A DNA stretch of 64,000 nucleotides from Robbsia andropogonis (GTDB lineage Bacteria; Pseudomonadota; Gammaproteobacteria; Burkholderiales; Burkholderiaceae). The position numbers and the translations under genes are program-made. The notes beneath the pieces are model-generated. The model worked only from the letters and a program-made list of their open reading frames with translations, was not told the DNA's origin and did not search any database. This document shows positions 33,428 to 42,883 of this stretch, piece by piece (position 1 is the stretch's first letter; each line of letters opens with the position of its first letter). Where the stretch lies: the NCBI RefSeq assembly GCF_000970345.1, contig NZ_LAQU01000002.1:248001-312000 (forward strand), read 5' to 3'.

Positions 33428-34692
33428 GACCGGGCTCCGGCAGATGTCGCCTGAGCGGGTGACGATGCCGAACGCATGGTCGCGGCGGTCTCCACGATAT
33501 GCACGGGATCACCCTCGGCGATCGAATCGCTCGGGTTCAAGATCAAGCGATCGTGCGGTCCGATACCGCTCTCGATTTCCAGCGACTGGCCGAAGTCCTG
33601 CGCAATGACGATCGACTGGAGGTGGACGGTGCCATCAGCACGCGCAATGGCCACTTGCGGACCCTGTGCGCGGAACAGCATGGTGTTCCCCGGGATGACG
33701 TATTGGGAACGCACGGCAGCCGGCAGCGCGACCTGCACATAGGCGCCAGGCCGCAGCGTATTCTCTGGATTCACCATCCGGATCTCGATTTGCAGGGAAC
33801 GCGTGGCGACGTCGATGGCGCCCGCGATATGCGCAATCGTGCCTTCGAACGCGCGCCCCGGCAATTCCGCTTGCGAGATGGACACCACCTGCCCTTGCCG
33901 CACACCTTGCGCATACGCCTGCGGCACCTGTACGTAGACGCGCAACGTATCGGTCTGCGCCAGCGCGAACAAGGCACGCGTGCTGTTGCTTCCGCCTCCG
34001 CCCGCGTCCACCAGGTCACCCACATCGACATTGCGCTGCGTCACCACACCGGAAAACGGCGCGACAATCCGCTTGAACGACTCCAATTGCTTCAACCGCT
34101 GCACATTCGCATCCGCGGCGGCCAGATTGGCAATGCCTTGGGTATAGGCACTTTGCCGTTCGTCCAGCTCCTGCTGCGACACCGCATCACGGTCATGCAG
34201 CTTTTGCCATCGGTCGAACGAGCTTTTTGCCAGGCCCAGACTCGCGGCTGTCTGGGCACGTTGCGCCAAGGCCTGTATCAGCTGTTGATCGATTTCCGGC
34301 GTGTCGAGTTCGGCGAGCAGTTGTCCCTGCGTCACCCGCGAGCCAATATCGACATAACGTTTCATCAGATAGCCCGATGCACGCGCGTATATCGGCGACT
34401 CCACCGCGCCCCGCAAGGTGCCAGGCAGACGGATAGTGCCATTGGCATTCGCTGGCTTGGGGTTCACCACGTGCACGTATTGCTTCGCGTTCTCGACGGT
34501 CGCGGCGGCAACCTCGTGACGCTCCTCGAAGTCGGCAACCGCAATCCGCAGCGTGCCCAACGCCATCAGCAGCAGTACCACCGCCGCACTGAATTTTGCG
34601 CGGCGCCAAGCGGTCCCGCGGGCAGGTAACACACGGGACTCACCGGGCTCCGGTGCGGATATCGCCAATTCGGCATGGTGTTTTTCATTCAT
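33424..34692 (-). CDS. RND efflux periplasmic adaptor (HlyD/MFP family)
   Basis: A 422-residue adaptor with a membrane anchor near residues 34-53 (AAVVLLLMALGTLRIAVA), a biotinyl-lipoyl-like domain starting at IYARASGYLMKRYVDIGSRVTQGQLLAELDTPEIDQQL, an alpha-helical hairpin, the second lipoyl half (IVAPFSGVVTQRNVDVGDLV) and beta-barrel and membrane-proximal domains. It links the inner-membrane RND pump to the NodT outer-membrane factor. It follows the pump gene by 17 bases and overlaps the NodT gene by 4. Confidence 0.9.
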   Translation of the reverse strand: MNEKHHAELAISAPEPGESRVLPARGTAWRRAKFSAAVVLLLMALGTLRIAVADFEERHEVAAATVENAKQYVHVVNPKPANANGTIRLPGTLRGAVESPIYARASGYLMKRYVDIGSRVTQGQLLAELDTPEIDQQLIQALAQRAQTAASLGLAKSSFDRWQKLHDRDAVSQQELDERQSAYTQGIANLAAADANVQRLKQLESFKRIVAPFSGVVTQRNVDVGDLVDAGGGGSNSTRALFALAQTDTLRVYVQVPQAYAQGVRQGQVVSISQAELPGRAFEGTIAHIAGAIDVATRSLQIEIRMVNPENTLRPGAYVQVALPAAVRSQYVIPGNTMLFRAQGPQVAIARADGTVHLQSIVIAQDFGQSLEIESGIGPHDRLILNPSDSIAEGDPVHIVETAATMRSASSPAQATSAGARS

Positions 34693-34709
34693 CGTTTTTC
34701 ACCGCTTGA

Positions 34710-37700
34710 TCAGAGCTCCTGCGTACCGCCGGAGTGGGTTGCCGCCGCATACCCCGGCTGCGCCGGGCCATAACCGCCTCCCGCATCGCGGCCGCCACCG
34801 GGACCATCGCCACCGCCGTCGGTGCCGTGCCGCATGCCGCGCCGCGCCAGACGGTCATGAATGCCTGCATAAAGCAACGGCACGAAAAACAACGTGGAAA
34901 CCGTCGCGAACAACAGACCACCGATTACCGCGCGCCCGAGCGGCGCATTCTGCTCGGCGCCTTCCCCCCAGCCCAACGCCATCGGCACCATTCCGATGAT
35001 CATCGCGCTGGCCGTCATCAACACCGGGCGAATCCGACTGGCGCCCGCTTCCAGCGCCGCGGTCAAGGCTGGCATCCCCGCCGCCGTGCGTTGCTGAGCA
35101 AATGACACCATCAAGATACTGTTCGCGGTGGCCACGCCCATCGTCATGATCGCGCCGGTCAATGCCGGCACGCTGAGATGCGTTCCCGTCAGGAAGAGCA
35201 TCCAGACGATGCCGGCGAGGGCTGCCGGCAACGCGCTGATGATGATCAATGGGTCGATCCAGGATTGGAAATTCACGACGATCAACAGGTAGACCAGCAC
35301 GATCGCCATGACGACACCGGCGCCCAGGCCGATGTAGGACGCGCGCATCGTCGCCACTTGGCCGCGCACGGTGATCCGGCTGCCGCGCGGCAGCGTCGCG
35401 CGGGCCTTCGCAACGAGTTTGTCGATACGCGACGCCACGCTCCCAAGGTCTCGCCCGTCCACGCCGACGAAGATATCCATCACCGGGCGAATGTTGTAAT
35501 GGCTGACCACGGCAAAGTCCCGTTGCGCAGATACATGCACCAGATTGCCGAGCAACTGCGAATTCAGCGTGCCGGTACCCCCGGCTGCCGCGCTAGGCGC
35601 GACCGGCGTACGCAGCAAGTCATCGACCGACGAGATCCGATATTGCGGCGTGACCACGGCCAGGTTGTATTCCACGCCGTTGCGCGCGTTATACCAGAAG
35701 CCAGGCGATGTCTGCGCACTGCCGGACAGCGAGACCAGCACATTCTGCGCGACATCCGTTGCGTTCAAGCCTAGCTGCTGCAGTCGTGTACGGTCCATTT
35801 CGAGATGGAGCGTTGGCGCATCCATCCGCTGCTGGATATGCGTGTCGACGGTACCGGGTACATCGCGGATCTGCTTCATCAGTTGTGCCGCGGCATCGAA
35901 GTTGCTGCGCAGGTCGTTACCCGAAATCTGCACATCGATAGCGGCGGGCAAGCCAAAATTCAGGATCTGCGTGATGATATCGGCCGGCTGGAAGAAAAAC
36001 TCGACCCCGGGGAAGCGCTTGGGTAGTTCCACACGCAGTTTTCTGATGTATTCAGCGGTGGGACGGTGATCGTGTGTCAGTGCGATCTGGATCTCACCGT
36101 CCAGCGTACCGATCGTCCCGGCATTGCTATACGATAAGTTAATGCCGCTATAGGGCACCCCGAGATTGTCGACGATCGTGCTCAGCTCGTCGGCCGGCAC
36201 GATCTGGCGCACGGCCTTTTCCACTTCATCGGCGATCCGCGCCGTTTCCTCGATTCGCGTGCCGGTTGGCGCCCGCATATGCAAGCGGATGTTTCCCGCA
36301 TCCACCGTCGGAAAGAAATCCTGGCCCAACACGAAGACGAGTCCCAGCGAGGCTATGCAGCCTCCGAGAAAAACCGTTGCGAACATCCGGCGGCGTACGA
36401 GCAACGTACTTAGCACCACTATATAGCCGCCACGCATCCGCTCGAAGCCGCGGTCAAAGCGGTGATGAATCCGCAAAAACGTGTTCGGGCCACGGCGAGG
36501 TCGGGCGTTGAGCGTAGCGTCCGCGTGCCCCGCGGTGGCATGACCGGGTTGTGCACCGGCGAGCGCTGGCACGACGTGGTCACGCATCATCATCATGGCA
36601 AGCGTCGGCACCAGCGTCCGGGACAGGATATACGACGCGATCATTGCGAAAACGACGGCTTCCGCCAATGGCACGAAAAGGTATTGCGCCACGCCAGCCA
36701 GGAAGAACATTGGCACGAACACGATGCAGATGCAGAGCGTCGACACGAGTGCCGGTACCGCGATTTCCCCCGCACCGTCGACGATCGCCTGACGTAGCGG
36801 CGTGCCCATGTGCAGATGCCGCTCGATGTTCTCCAGCGTAACCGTCGCATCATCGACGAGAATTCCCACCGCCAGCGCCAGCCCGCCCAGCGTCATGATG
36901 TTGATTGTCTGACCCAGCATGTGCAGCGCCAGCAACGACGACAGGATCGACAACGGAATCGACACCGCGATAATGCAAGTGCTGCGCCAATTGCCCAGGA
37001 ACAGCAAAATCATCGCCGCCGTCAGCGCGGCAGCCGTCAGTGTTTCATGGATCACACCCTGGACCGCCGCCTTGACGAAAATCGATTGGTCGAATAGCGC
37101 GGTGATATTCAAGTCGGCCGGTAGGGTGGCACTGACCCGCGGCAGCATTCTGTACAACGCCTCGACCACCGACAACGTCGACGCGCTGCCGTTTTTCATG
37201 ATCGGAATCAGCACGCCACGTTGCCCGTTCTGACGCACCACATTGGTCTGCGGATTCGATCCGTCGCGTACATGGGCGACTTCGCGCAGGTAGGTGGTGG
37301 CACCGTTGAGCGTGCGCACCGGGATGTCATTCAATTGCGAGATGGTCGGCGGCGAGCCGTTCATGTCGATACTGAATTCCTTCTCACCGATTTTGGCGGT
37401 GCCGGTGGGAAGGATCAGGTTCTGGGCATTGACGGCACGCACGACGTCGAGCGGCGTCAGCCCCTTCGCCAGGAGCGCCTGCGGATTCAGATCCACCGCT
37501 ATCACACGGGTGCGCCCCCCCCATCGGAAATGGAATCGATGCGCCTGGGATTGTCACCAACTGAGGTCGCAGCGTATTGAGCGCGGTATCGTTCAGGTCT
37601 TTTTCAGACAGTGTCGAACTGGACAGCCCCAATTGCACCGCCGGAATGCTCGACGCCGAATAACTGACCACGGCGGGGGGTGTGGCGCCAGGCGGCATCT

Positions 37701-38055
37701 GTTTTAAGATGGACTGTTCAATGGCGGCAATTTGCGCGATTGCCGATTCCAGGTTGGCGTTCGGCTGCAAAAAGACCTTCAGGACCGCAACACCAGGTAG
37801 CGACTGCGACTCGATATGCTCGATGTCGTTGACAGTGGTAGTGATCGCGCGTTCGTTCGCCGACGTGATCCGCGCGGCCATATTCTCCGCGCTCAGCCCG
37901 TTATAGGTCCAGATAACGCTGACCACCGGAATATTGATATTCGGTAGGATATCCACCGGCGTACGCAGCAGGGCCAACGGCGCCGCGAGCAGGATGATGA
38001 TCGCCATCACGATAAACGTGTACGGCCGGCGCAGCGCTACATTGACAATCCACAT
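34710..38055 (-). pseudogene. RND efflux pump permease, frameshifted at a C8 run
   Basis: Together two overlapping frames encode a full RND/AcrB-type pump of about 1,114 residues. The first part (38055 down to about 37515, MWIVNVALRRPYTFIV...) has the first membrane segment and periplasmic strand; the second (about 37505 to 34710) carries the rest, including GGLALAVGILVDDATVTLENIE with the proton-relay aspartates. The break is exactly in eight C at 37515-37522 (plus strand). With seven, the text reads PFPMGGRTRVIAVDLNPQAL, as pumps of this family do. A one-base insertion, a sequencing error or phase variation could explain it. The pump heads the RND-HlyD-NodT operon. Confidence 0.85.
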
Positions 38056-38423
38056 CGGCGGATACGCGGAAGGTGAGACAAACGGGTAGCCAGCAATCCC
38101 GGTTGATCCACCACGCGCTCCCCTGCGTGCGTCAACCATCCGGAATGCAAAATAATTGCCTGCATGAAAAAGGAGACGGCATTGCTCACCCAGTGCCTCC
38201 GGCAGACGTCGTCGCGGAGGGACGGGCCTGCGTCATCCGCCAGGGCCACATTGCTGCGCCATCTCATATTCCACCCGCGATATTAGCGAAACTCGCCAAC
38301 CGGTAGATGGCGCCAAAATGGCAATTTTGTCAGGAAAGGGTTGGATGTCGCAACGAGACCACATTGCATCGACTGAGATGGGCGCCGCCGGGGAAAACGC
38401 CCGAGGGGAAAGTGCCGCGCGGA
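38056..38423. other. Region between the IclR gene and the RND pump
   Basis: This 368-base gap should hold the pump promoter, reading on the minus strand. A small inverted repeat CAAAAT-GGCA-ATTTTG lies near 38,313-38,328. I see no gene in it. Confidence 0.35.
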
Positions 38424-39296
38424 TCAGCGCTCCCGCCGTGCCATCGAGGACACAGCGGCGTCACCCGCGGGGGCCGACACATCGTCTGGTGGGCGCGACG
38501 CCAATAGGCACCGATCCGGGAAGATCGTCGGGGACGCATCGTTTGCACCATCGCCCCCGTAACCTAATTCCATCGAGAGCGCCGCGCTGATGGCACGCAA
38601 ACGCGCCAGATAATCGGCTACCTTGTCACTGGTGATCTGCGATCCCGCACCAGCGATGCTGAGCGCGGCCGCTACCTCCCCGTCGGCGCCCCATACCGGC
38701 ACGGCAATGGACACCGCACCCTGCAGCACGTCGCCGGCCGTGATCGCATACCGGTTGCGCGCCACCGCATCCAGTTCCTGGACCACATTCATCAAACCGT
38801 TCGCGGGAGCCTGCTGCTTATACCTCGAGAGGAACGTCGCCCGGACATCCTCGGGCGCGAAGGCAAGCAAGACCTTTCCCGCCGCGCCGGCGTGGATCGA
38901 GCGCCTGTTGCCAACTGCCTCGATCGGATACGCAACGTCATCGCCTTCGCACCGCGCCACGCAAACGCTTTCCATGTTCTGGCGCACACGCAGTACGATA
39001 CTTTGCTCGACGGCCTGATGCAGTGCATGCATATGCTTCTGCGCCAGTCGAACCAGCGTGTTTTGCCGCGCGGCGGCTACCCCTAGTACAAACGCCTGCG
39101 GTCCGAGTGCATAACGCGCGCTGCATGCATCCTGGACGACAAACAGATGCGACTCGAGCGTGCACAGCATCCGATAGGTGCGCGACTTATTCAATCCGAG
39201 CTGTGCCGATAGTTCCGTCACCCCCAATCCGGGATGCTCGGCGACGAAGCTCAACAGCTTCAGCGCGAGATCGATCGACTCAACGATGTAGTTCAT
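38424..39296 (-). CDS. IclR-family transcriptional regulator
   Basis: A 290-residue IclR regulator: N-terminal helix-turn-helix (LALKLLSFVAEHPGLGVTELSAQLGLNKSRTYRMLCTLESHLFV) then the GAF-like effector domain with the family stretch SIHAGAAGKVLLAFAP and AVSIAVPVWGADGEVAAALSIAGAGSQIT. The last 35 residues are a disordered tail. It lies 47 bases downstream of the nicotinamide phosphoribosyltransferase gene and upstream of the RND operon, either of which could be its target. Confidence 0.88.
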   Translation of the reverse strand: MNYIVESIDLALKLLSFVAEHPGLGVTELSAQLGLNKSRTYRMLCTLESHLFVVQDACSARYALGPQAFVLGVAAARQNTLVRLAQKHMHALHQAVEQSIVLRVRQNMESVCVARCEGDDVAYPIEAVGNRRSIHAGAAGKVLLAFAPEDVRATFLSRYKQQAPANGLMNVVQELDAVARNRYAITAGDVLQGAVSIAVPVWGADGEVAAALSIAGAGSQITSDKVADYLARLRAISAALSMELGYGGDGANDASPTIFPDRCLLASRPPDDVSAPAGDAAVSSMARRER

Positions 39297-39343
39297 AAAC
39301 GTCCGATAAAACCCAACCCGCCAGCCCAGGCGTTACGTTGTTG

Positions 39344-40930
39344 TCATAATGTATCAAAAAAGGTTGCGGCACGCGCCCGGACAGCGTTGAAATTCTCATC
39401 GATCAGCAAGCGTCCGGTATCGAAAACCGTGACCAATGCATCGACCCACACGCCGCCGCCGATGTCTCGCTGGACATCCGCCGCCAACGGCAGTGTCACC
39501 GTCCGATACGCGCCGCTTTGTGCATGGCGCAGCAGCGTCAGTCGGCCCGCCTTCGAGCGCTTGCCCGCATCGGTCGACGGATCCTTGCTGACGCCCTGCC
39601 ATTCCGGTGCCCCACCTTCTCGCGCGATCCGCACCGCGGAACACTTCATTGCAAAACGTTGCGTGTCGCGGTTGACTTGCTGCAATAAGGCGCCGCCCAT
39701 GCCGAAGACGATATTGTCGATGGCGTAGCCCGCGGCGTCGAGATCCGCGAGAATGGCATCAATCGATTGCGCATTGATTCCGTCACCCTGCAACAGGCGC
39801 ACGTGATGCAACACGCGATAGCCTTTGCTGTTGACGCTCGTCCCAAACGACGCTTCCAGGGCGCGAAGCGCCTGCAGCACGATCGTTCTCGGATCGCCCG
39901 AATCCGGACGCACCACCAGTGTCGCGCCGGAATCGATGACCGCCTGCTTGAGTTCGCCGCCCCATAGCGCCAGCGCCGCGAACAGATCATACGAATCCGA
40001 GACGACAGATACGATCGCACCCGGACGCCCGAAACGAGACAACATGTGACGGTATGCATCAGCCTCACGGTCCCGTCCCCATGCGGTAATCGTGCTGTGC
40101 TCGGCAGCCGGTACGGAATAGGCCGCCATACCCGCGTGATAGAAGCCATTTGCCGCCAGCACGCCGAGGACGGTATCCGATCCCATGAAGCTGACCAGGT
40201 GCGCGGCGCCGCCTATCGCCGCGGACTCGGCGCTGCTGACGCCCCGTGCGCCAAAATCGTGCAGCTTGAACGGCAACTGCGCAGGATCGTCGCTGGTTTT
40301 TTCGAGATAGTGGGCGATGCGTTGCCGGATGTGCCAGCTTTGCGTCGCTACCGTAATCGGATACCAGATGCGCAGCAGCATCGTTTCCAGATAGGAGGCC
40401 AGCCAGAAGACGGCCGGGTCATCGCATTCGACAGTCATCAACACATTGTGCGTCGGCACGACGCTGCCCTCCGGCACCGCGCGAATGCGTACCGGCAGAT
40501 AGCCACCGTACCGGTCCAGGATATGACGCCAGCCATCGACGTGAAACGGTTCACCATGTGCCGCGAAAAACGTCTGCGCCTGCTCGATCATCGAGGCCGT
40601 GATCGGCCGGCACAGATACTCCTTCAGCAGCATCTGCAGGCCGAAGAAGAGCGTTCGGTCGAAACGCCCACCGCGCGACTCGACATACGAAAACATCGCG
40701 TCGATACCGGGCGGATATTGCAAATAATGCGAGGCCTTGTAGGAATCTGTATTCAGGATCGGATTCGACAGATAATCCGCGAACACCAGGTCGGCGGACG
40801 CGGGAGGCCGCGAGTCCGTCGTTGGATCGCTTCGCGCGTCCGTGGCTGGCGCATGCGTCGCCGCATCGGTCGAGGACAGGTAGACATGATCGCGGATATC
40901 AAAATTTTCTTTGTCGTGCATCGTAGTCAT
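39344..40930 (-). CDS. nadV: Nicotinamide phosphoribosyltransferase
   Basis: A 528-residue homologue of NadV/NAMPT, which makes nicotinamide mononucleotide from nicotinamide and PRPP for NAD salvage. Visible family blocks: NPILNTDSYKASHYLQYPPG, FSYVESRGG, FKLHDFGARGVSSAESAAIGGAAHLVSFMGSDT, YSVPAAEHSTITAWG, SVVSDSYDLF, VVRPDSGDP and QGDGIN, covering the substrate-binding and phosphoribosyl sites. The core begins about 55 residues in; the N-terminal tail is low complexity. The start at 40930 (MTTMHDKEN) has no strong ribosome binding site, and 40921 is possible. No pnuC or nadR-like partner is adjacent. Confidence 0.87.
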   Translation of the reverse strand: MTTMHDKENFDIRDHVYLSSTDAATHAPATDARSDPTTDSRPPASADLVFADYLSNPILNTDSYKASHYLQYPPGIDAMFSYVESRGGRFDRTLFFGLQMLLKEYLCRPITASMIEQAQTFFAAHGEPFHVDGWRHILDRYGGYLPVRIRAVPEGSVVPTHNVLMTVECDDPAVFWLASYLETMLLRIWYPITVATQSWHIRQRIAHYLEKTSDDPAQLPFKLHDFGARGVSSAESAAIGGAAHLVSFMGSDTVLGVLAANGFYHAGMAAYSVPAAEHSTITAWGRDREADAYRHMLSRFGRPGAIVSVVSDSYDLFAALALWGGELKQAVIDSGATLVVRPDSGDPRTIVLQALRALEASFGTSVNSKGYRVLHHVRLLQGDGINAQSIDAILADLDAAGYAIDNIVFGMGGALLQQVNRDTQRFAMKCSAVRIAREGGAPEWQGVSKDPSTDAGKRSKAGRLTLLRHAQSGAYRTVTLPLAADVQRDIGGGVWVDALVTVFDTGRLLIDENFNAVRARAATFFDTL

Positions 40931-41087
40931 CGGGTGCGCACTTGCCGTTCTCGGGTCCTGGAACTCCGTATGGTATGCGAAGTCATGGGATCGCTGCCTC
41001 GGCTGTAGCGCATGCGCTATTGCGCGGCGCTGCATCCGTGACCACTGCATGGCAGAATACCTGCTTCTTTGCTGCACGGAGGCAGCG

Positions 41088-41657
41088 ATGTCGGCGATAA
41101 ACGCGAAAAGAGTGGGCGTCACCGGGGAGCACCGAGATGGACGCCACCGTAGAGCGCGGCACCGTACCTGCAGCATGCGTGTGGCATGGTGTGCGGTGGG
41201 AATCGCCGGGCTTGCCGCAATAGGCTGGAGCGGCGTGCCAGGCGCAATCGCGGCTACCTGGTCCAGTACCGACGCCACGACGACCGAGGCCATTACCAAT
41301 GCACCGCCGCAGCGGGACACCCCCAGCGCCACGCATCGCGCCCGGTCCGGCAATACCAAGACTCGCACGCTGTCCACGCAAGGAAAGTCGCGGCGCGCCG
41401 AGGCTGGCACGGTGACGGAGACGCACACGGTCGTCACCACCACGCTGCCAGGTACCGGCCGGAGCGCCAACACCGTGACAATCGGGTCGCCGCAAGTGAT
41501 GTTGCAGCCTACGGGAAGTCCGGGCGGAGGCATGAATGCGGCGCCCTGCGTGCCGCTCCATTTCGCGATCGGATCTCCACCGCAGGGACAATCGTCACAG
41601 GTCGACAGCTGGTATTGCCCACAAGGGCAATCCGGCAATCACGTTGCGCCACGCTGA
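41088..41657 (+). CDS. Putative secreted protein, uncharacterised
   Basis: A 189-residue plus-strand frame. The ATG at 41088 has GGAGG 5 bases upstream, the best start signal in the area. A basic N-terminus of about 29 residues precedes a hydrophobic stretch (VAWCAVGIAGLAAIGWSGVPGAIAAT) that looks like a signal peptide or anchor; an ATG at 41175 would give a more normal signal peptide. The remainder is threonine/serine-rich with a glycine/cysteine C-terminal part (CVPLHFAIG and SWYCPQGQSG). No family recognised. It is convergent with the DUF1501 gene, ending 33 bases from it. Confidence 0.45.
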   Translation: MSAINAKRVGVTGEHRDGRHRRARHRTCSMRVAWCAVGIAGLAAIGWSGVPGAIAATWSSTDATTTEAITNAPPQRDTPSATHRARSGNTKTRTLSTQGKSRRAEAGTVTETHTVVTTTLPGTGRSANTVTIGSPQVMLQPTGSPGGGMNAAPCVPLHFAIGSPPQGQSSQVDSWYCPQGQSGNHVAPR

Positions 41658-41690
41658 CGCCCGTGCCGATCGATTTCAAGCTTGACGGCA

Positions 41691-42878
41691 TCAACTCCGC
41701 AAAATGCCATCGCGCATCGCGGGACTCGGCGACTGTGGGAACAGTGCGGTATTGACGCGACGTGGGTCGAGGCGGAATGTCTCGGCGGCGGCCGAGGCGA
41801 TCAGACTGTCCAATGCCAGCGTCGCACGCAAGTCGCGACCTTCATTGAGCGCCTGCGGCGACAAGCCCGGCCAGTCGGCCAGTATCCGCCCTCCCTTCAC
41901 CGCGCCGCCCAGGATCATCGCCGCAGACCCCGTCCCGTGATCGGTGCCGTTGGTACCGTTGACGGCCGCGGTGCGGCCAAACTCGGTGGCCACCACCACG
42001 GTCGTATACGCCCACTGCGCGCCCATTCCTTCCTTCAACGCCGCCAGCATCGTATCGAGCGATTTCAAGGTATTCGCCAACCTGGGGTTTTGCGCCGTAT
42101 GCGTGTCCCAACCGTTGGTCTCGATCATCGCGATCCGTGGTCCGTCCGGACGCACCAGGAATCCGGCTGCCATCTTGCCGATTGCCGCGGGATCCTGCTT
42201 CGTACCGATCGACCCCGCAAGGTGACGCGTCTGCATGGCCGAATCCCACAGCGGATGCAGTTGCGCGTCCTCGGCATAAAGCCGGGATACCCGCAACAGC
42301 AGATCGTCCTGTGCCTGGCCTAACGAAGACGGCGCATACGACGTGACATCAGCACGGCCGCGCAATGCGAGCGGCACCGTTGGTGCAAACGCGATGGCGT
42401 CATCACGATGTACGGACGCCTGATGCCCGCCCGTGGGCGGGAGCAACGCCACCAATCGGTTCAACCAGCCATCCCTGATCTGATAAGGCCGCAAGCCTCC
42501 CGTTTCCAAAACGTTCTGACCGTCGAAATGCGAGCGATCCCGATAGGGCGATGCCACCGCGTGGATCATCAACGCCTCGCCCTGGCCGTACATCACGGCG
42601 GTCTGCACCAAGGACGGGTGCAAGCCAAACGTGCCGTCCAGCTTGTGCAACGTGCCGGGATCGAGCGCCAGTTCGCCGCGTAGTCGCGCATAGGCAGGGT
42701 CGGCATAGGGTACCACGGTGTTCAAGCCGTCCGCGGCGCCCCGTTGAATGACGAAGACGAAGCGCTGCGGTGTATCCACGGCGGCAAAGGCGATGCGTGC
42801 ACCGCCGAACATTGTGCCGGGGAAAGCCGTCCAAGCTGCCAGCGCACCGGCGCGGCGCAAGAAATCACGACGTTTCAT
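41691..42878 (-). CDS. DUF1501 protein with Tat signal
   Basis: A protein of about 395 residues. The N terminus MKRRDFLRRAGALAAWTAFPG is a twin-arginine export signal. The mature part matches DUF1501 (sulfatase-like fold): FVIQRGAADGLNTVVPYADPAY, DRSHFDGQNVLETG, IETNGWDTHTAQN and TEFGRTAAVNGTNGTDHGTGSAAMILGGAVKGG. These proteins are nearly always encoded beside DUF1800 proteins, as here. The function is not established; a metal-dependent periplasmic hydrolase has been suggested by fold. An ATG two codons upstream overlaps the DUF1800 stop; GGAGG spacing favours 42878. Confidence 0.88.
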   Translation of the reverse strand: MKRRDFLRRAGALAAWTAFPGTMFGGARIAFAAVDTPQRFVFVIQRGAADGLNTVVPYADPAYARLRGELALDPGTLHKLDGTFGLHPSLVQTAVMYGQGEALMIHAVASPYRDRSHFDGQNVLETGGLRPYQIRDGWLNRLVALLPPTGGHQASVHRDDAIAFAPTVPLALRGRADVTSYAPSSLGQAQDDLLLRVSRLYAEDAQLHPLWDSAMQTRHLAGSIGTKQDPAAIGKMAAGFLVRPDGPRIAMIETNGWDTHTAQNPRLANTLKSLDTMLAALKEGMGAQWAYTTVVVATEFGRTAAVNGTNGTDHGTGSAAMILGGAVKGGRILADWPGLSPQALNEGRDLRATLALDSLIASAAAETFRLDPRRVNTALFPQSPSPAMRDGILRS

Positions 42879-42883
42879 CGTCA

